64,000 nt of DNA from positions 62,001-126,000 of the forward strand of contig NZ_JAKGBI010000018.1 in NCBI RefSeq assembly GCF_021530565.1, in the 5' to 3' direction. Shown here piece after piece: positions 60,826 to 64,000 of this stretch (positions are counted from its first letter, which is position 1; the number at the start of each line of letters is the position of its first letter). This DNA is from Pseudoalteromonas sp. SMS1. Lineage in GTDB: Bacteria; Pseudomonadota; Gammaproteobacteria; Enterobacterales; Alteromonadaceae. The notes beneath the pieces were generated by a model. It made no database searches, was not told the origin of the DNA, and saw only the letters and a list, made by a program, of their open reading frames with translations. A program made the position numbers and the translations under genes.

Positions 60826-61734
60826 ATGTTAGAACGTATCCATCTTCGTATTATTCATGCTGTTCATCAGCAAGGATCTCTGACTGCCGCGGCAAAAGAA
60901 CTGTGTGTAACACAATCAGCATTGAGTCATACCATGCGTAAACTGGAAGACAATCTCGGTACAGCTGTTTGGGTGCGCGACGGAAGAAGTTTACGGCTCA
61001 CACAAGCTGGTCGTTATCTGCTCAATATAGCAAACCGTGCGCTGCCGCTATTGAACGGTGCTGAAGAAAGATTAAAACAGATCGCCATGGGTGAGCGCGG
61101 CACACTTAGGATTGGTATGGAGTGCCACCCTTGCTATCAATGGCTATTAAAAGTGGTATCGCCTTTTTTAGAATCTTGGCCGGGTGTTGATGTAGATGTT
61201 AAGCAAAAATTTCAATTTGGTGGAGTAGGCGCTCTGCTAGATTATGAGATAGACCTGCTGGTAACACCGGATCCCTATTTTAAAAGTGGCCTAGTTTTTG
61301 AGCCTGTATTTGATTATGAGCAAGTGCTCGTCATTCCTAAAGATCATGAATTAACAGTTCAAAAATTTGCCAAGGCAGAAGATCTTAGAGACCAAGTATT
61401 ATTTACTTACCCAGTATCAAAAGATCGCCTTGATATTTACACGCAGTTCCTCAATCCAGATCAAGTGAACCCTAAACAACACAAAACCGTCGAAACCACC
61501 GATATTATGTTGCAAATGGTTGCATGTGGTCGAGGTGTCGCGGCATTACCACGCTGGTTGGCAGAAGAGTACAGCACAAAATTGCCTTTATCAGTTGTGC
61601 GTTTAGGTAAAAAAGGCATCGCTAAGCAAATTTATTTGGGAACTCGCGAAGGTGATAGCAATGTTGATTACCTCAGCGCCTTTATCAAAATGGCGCACAG
61701 TTACAAACATCCGATGGCAATTAGCCCAGCGTAA
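60826..61734 (+). CDS. metR: LysR-type methionine regulator MetR
   Basis: A 302-residue LysR regulator: N-terminal winged helix-turn-helix (about 1-65; GSLTAAAKELCVTQSALSHTMRKLEDNLG) and a periplasmic-binding-protein-like effector domain. The latter has the MetR-type segments GMECHPCYQWLLKVV and VLIPKD/FTYPVSKDRLDIY-like stretches. MetR responds to homocysteine and activates methionine synthase genes. It is divergent from the reductase gene and upstream of mesX/mesD, consistent with control of this locus. The start ATG directly follows an AT-rich promoter region. Confidence 0.9.
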   Translation: MLERIHLRIIHAVHQQGSLTAAAKELCVTQSALSHTMRKLEDNLGTAVWVRDGRSLRLTQAGRYLLNIANRALPLLNGAEERLKQIAMGERGTLRIGMECHPCYQWLLKVVSPFLESWPGVDVDVKQKFQFGGVGALLDYEIDLLVTPDPYFKSGLVFEPVFDYEQVLVIPKDHELTVQKFAKAEDLRDQVLFTYPVSKDRLDIYTQFLNPDQVNPKQHKTVETTDIMLQMVACGRGVAALPRWLAEEYSTKLPLSVVRLGKKGIAKQIYLGTREGDSNVDYLSAFIKMAHSYKHPMAISPA

Positions 61735-61741
61735 ATCGTCA

Positions 61742-61763
61742 GCCATTAGCACTGCCTAATGGC
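61742..61763 (+). terminator. Hairpin after metR
   Basis: An 8-bp stem (gccattag / ctaatggc, six-base loop) just after the metR stop; no clear T-run follows. Confidence 0.5.
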
Positions 61764-62276
61764 GATACTTGTCTGTCATTGCATTCTTGTAACGCACTAT
61801 ATCGCGGGGACAATATTAAGATGACGGTGGCTTTAGAACTTGATTTTTCTAAGCTTGTATCGAACGCCTATATTTATATGCTTAAAAAATGAAAGTATTC
61901 GGATTGCCAATATGAGACAGATGATATAAGGCCTACGCGAGACATTGTGCGTATAGAGCATTGCCCTTCACAGAGTCATACCGTTTTTCATTGACAACGC
62001 ACTATTTCGAGTAGTTGCTTGTAAATATACGAAATCAATCCACTATTTTGCTCATAAAATTGCATCTTCAAATACAGAATTAATTACTATCTTAGTTCGC
62101 CAATCATCGTAATTAACAATTCCTGAGCATTCGTGTATTCAATCCGCTAGCATTTCACTATGAGCAAAACTCATAGATTCATAAAATTAAATCAATATTA
62201 ATCATGGGTTATTCGTCATAGAATTGCTTCAGACGTTAAGGTCAGATTTAAATTAAAGCTAAGGACCCACAATATT
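61764..62276 (+). promoter_or_regulatory. Upstream region of mesX-mesD
   Basis: A 513-base AT-rich spacer without a gene. It holds the MetR-box-like palindrome at 62158-62176 and a direct repeat of aacgcactat (61791-61800 and 61996-62005). I see no clear riboswitch. The mesX promoter should lie in the last 200 bases. Confidence 0.55.
62158..62176 (+). promoter_or_regulatory. MetR-box-like palindrome upstream of mesX
   Basis: ctatgag-caaaa-ctcatag, a perfect 7-bp inverted repeat. The core TGAG-N5-CTCA has the same spacing as the MetR consensus TGAA-N5-TTCA, with one symmetrical base change in each half. It lies about 100 bases before the mesX start. Confidence 0.6.
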
Positions 62277-63263
62277 ATGAGCAGCGACTTCACCTATTCC
62301 ATTAAGACTATTCGATTTGATGAGCACTATTCACCTTCAAACGATACGCGCCTGACTACAAACTTTGCTAATTTGGCACGTGGTGAAGTACGTCAAGAAA
62401 ACCTTCGTAAAGCAATTAACATGATCAATAACTGCTTTAATAGCCTGGCAAATTGGGATAACCCAAACAAAGATCGTTATACAGTTGAAATTGATATTGT
62501 GCATGTTGACATTGATGTTGAGGGCAATGGTGAAACCTTTCCTACTATCGAAGTATTAAAAACATACATCGTTGATCACCATACGAACAGACGTATCGAA
62601 GGTATTGTGGGTAACAACTTCTCATCGTATGTACGCGACTACGATTTTAGCGTGCTGTTGCGCAAACATAATGAAGGGAAAGATCATTTTTCTGTGCCAG
62701 ATAATTATGGCGAATTGCACGGAAAAATGTTTCAAGACTTCATTAACTCAAGTGCTTACAAAGAAAACTTCAGTAAGCCTCCGGTGATTTGTTTAAGTGT
62801 ATCGGACAATAAAACCTATCATCGTACAAGTAATACACATCCGATTTTAGGTGTTGAGTACACGCCGAATGAATCATCACTGACAGAGCAGTATTTCAAA
62901 ACAATGGGTATGGAAGTACGTTACTTTATGCCTGAAAACAGTGTTGCTCCATATGCATTCTTTTTCTTCGGTGACTTGTTAAATGATTACAGCACACTGG
63001 AGCTGATCAGTACGCTGAGCACCATGGAAACGTTCCAGAAGATTTATCGCCCAGAAATTTATAACGCAAACTCTACCGCTGGTGAAACTTATAAACCAAG
63101 CCTGAAAAACTTAGATTGCTCTTTAACTCAAGTGGTTTATGACCGAGAAGAACGTGCTCGCCTTGCGATTGAACAAGGTCAGTGGTGTGAAGATAACTTT
63201 ATTCAGCGACACCAGTCAACACTGGAAAAATGGGCTGCTAACTTTGTTCAGCCTTCATTCTGA
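62277..63263 (+). CDS. mesX: DUF1852 protein MesX, partner of methionine synthase MesD
   Basis: A 328-residue cytoplasmic protein of the DUF1852 family (MesX, a putative oxygenase), recognised from its overall sequence (FTYSIKTIRFDEHYSPSNDTRLTTNFANLARG at the start; HPILGVEYTPNESSLTEQYF in the middle) and its position directly before a core methionine synthase. In genetic work on other bacteria, DUF1852 and oxygen are needed for MesD to make methionine without methyl-folate or cobalamin. No membrane segment or signal is seen. mesD starts 24 bases after its stop. Confidence 0.85.
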   Translation: MSSDFTYSIKTIRFDEHYSPSNDTRLTTNFANLARGEVRQENLRKAINMINNCFNSLANWDNPNKDRYTVEIDIVHVDIDVEGNGETFPTIEVLKTYIVDHHTNRRIEGIVGNNFSSYVRDYDFSVLLRKHNEGKDHFSVPDNYGELHGKMFQDFINSSAYKENFSKPPVICLSVSDNKTYHRTSNTHPILGVEYTPNESSLTEQYFKTMGMEVRYFMPENSVAPYAFFFFGDLLNDYSTLELISTLSTMETFQKIYRPEIYNANSTAGETYKPSLKNLDCSLTQVVYDREERARLAIEQGQWCEDNFIQRHQSTLEKWAANFVQPSF

Positions 63264-63287
63264 TTTTAAGGTATAGATGCATTAATT

Positions 63288-64000
63288 ATGAAAAAACTAT
63301 TCCCAACTTCTACCGCTGGAAGTCTGCCAAAACCGTCATGGTTGGCACAACCTGAACAGCTTTGGTCACCTTGGAAACTAGAAGGCGAAGAACTGATTGC
63401 AGGCAAAAAAGACGCACTGAGAGTAACATTACAAGAACAAGACAGTGCAGGTATTGAAATTGTGAGTGACGGCGAGCAAACACGTCAGCATTTTGTCACC
63501 ACATTTATCGAAAACCTGAGCGGTGTTGATTTTGAAAATAAAAAAACGGTTAGAATTCGTGACCGTTACGACGCGAGTGTACCGGGCATTATTGGCCCAG
63601 TAAGTCGCCAAAAACCGGTATTTGTTGATGATGCAAAGTTCTTACGCTCGCAAACACAGCAGCCAATCAAATGGGCGCTACCAGGGCCGATGACCATGGT
63701 AGATACGCTTTATGATGATTATTATCAAGACCGTAAAACCCTTGCGTTTGAATTTGCTAAAGCATTGAATGAAGAGGCAAAAGAGCTAGAAGCTGCTGGC
63801 GTTAATATCATTCAATTTGATGAACCTGCATTCAATGTATTCCTTGATGAAGTGAATGAATGGGGCATTGAAGCACTGGAAATTGCTACAGAAGGACTTA
63901 AGTGCGAAACCGCTGTGCACATTTGCTATGGCTATGGTATCAAAGCAAATACCGACTGGAAGAAAACATTAGGCAATGAGTGGCGCCATTATGAAAGAAC
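63288..64000 (+). CDS. mesD: Core methionine synthase MesD (MetE-type), 5' part
   Basis: The first 237 codons of a MetE-family protein; the frame stays open to the window edge. It starts directly with the catalytic-domain N-terminus (FPTSTAGSLPKP, residues 5-16), so the N-terminal folate-binding half of MetE is absent. Visible motifs are SDGEQTR (60-66), ALPGPMTM (130-137), IQFDEPAF (175-182) and HICYGYG with the zinc ligands His211 and Cys213. Together with the preceding DUF1852 gene this points to MesD rather than ordinary MetE. The second zinc cysteine lies beyond the window. Confidence 0.88.
   Translation, partial: MKKLFPTSTAGSLPKPSWLAQPEQLWSPWKLEGEELIAGKKDALRVTLQEQDSAGIEIVSDGEQTRQHFVTTFIENLSGVDFENKKTVRIRDRYDASVPGIIGPVSRQKPVFVDDAKFLRSQTQQPIKWALPGPMTMVDTLYDDYYQDRKTLAFEFAKALNEEAKELEAAGVNIIQFDEPAFNVFLDEVNEWGIEALEIATEGLKCETAVHICYGYGIKANTDWKKTLGNEWRHYER

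Noticed and set aside
63288..64000. Annotation as ordinary cobalamin-independent methionine synthase MetE
   Set aside because: The protein begins at the catalytic domain, without the roughly 400-residue N-terminal half of MetE, and is preceded by DUF1852.

Overview
The window is a chromosomal segment of a marine gammaproteobacterium. The best fit is an Alteromonadales member of the Pseudoalteromonas type. This rests on the moderately AT-rich sequence, the order cheZ-cheA-cheB-parC-parP-cheW-DUF2802, the complete ccmABCDEFGHI cluster ending in mlaA, and the order frr-uppS-cdsA-dxr-rseP-bamA-skp-lpxD-fabZ-lpxA-lpxB-rnhB-dnaE. It was recognised from protein motifs and gene order, with no database search. 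Most of the window is conserved core genome. The accessory part runs from about 56.2 to 58.7 kb, and a specialised methionine locus fills the last 4 kb.

Layout. 1-6.5 kb: 3' end of the chemotaxis operon (cheZ fragment, cheA, cheB, the polar-localisation pair parC/parP, cheW, a DUF2802 gene), closed by a terminator. 7-9.8 kb, minus strand: a FliK-like hook-length protein and a free-standing FlhB C-terminal domain. 9.9-17.7 kb: cytochrome c maturation genes ccmA-I and mlaA, nearly all overlapping or touching. 17.7-23.7 kb: TonB-dependent copper receptor, EAL-HDOD protein, the proline/Na+ symporter putP and a lipoprotein. 23.8-28.3 kb, minus strand: dapD, glnD, map. 28.3-46.9 kb: rpsB-tsf, pyrH, frr, then phospholipid, isoprenoid, outer-membrane and lipid A genes, rnhB and dnaE. 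accA follows on the opposite strand. 48.7-55.9 kb: tilS, a small membrane protein, a GGDEF cyclase, a KefB-type antiporter, a patatin phospholipase and a DUF3014 protein. 56.0-56.2 kb: ffs, the 4.5S SRP RNA.

From 57.07 to 58.42 kb there are three attC-like sites around two genes whose start codons lie 5-7 bases after the site ends. This is the layout of integron gene cassettes, but no integrase gene is visible, so it resembles an integrase-less attC cluster (CALIN). A serine beta-lactamase-like lipoprotein follows.

The right-hand end (59.9-64 kb) holds an NAD(P)H-dependent flavin reductase-like gene, a divergent metR, a DUF1852/MesX gene and the first 237 codons of a core MetE-type methionine synthase that lacks the folate-binding half. 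This matches the MesD/MesX folate-independent, oxygen-requiring methionine synthase, whose methyl donor is unknown as far as I know. The adjacent reductase suggests an electron supply for MesX.

The main structural observations are: three FliM/CheZ-like peptides in CheA where the CheY-binding P2 domain would normally be; two places (pyrH and lpxB) where a promoter is nested in the terminator of the preceding gene; the attC cluster; and the MesX/MesD locus with a MetR-box-like palindrome upstream.
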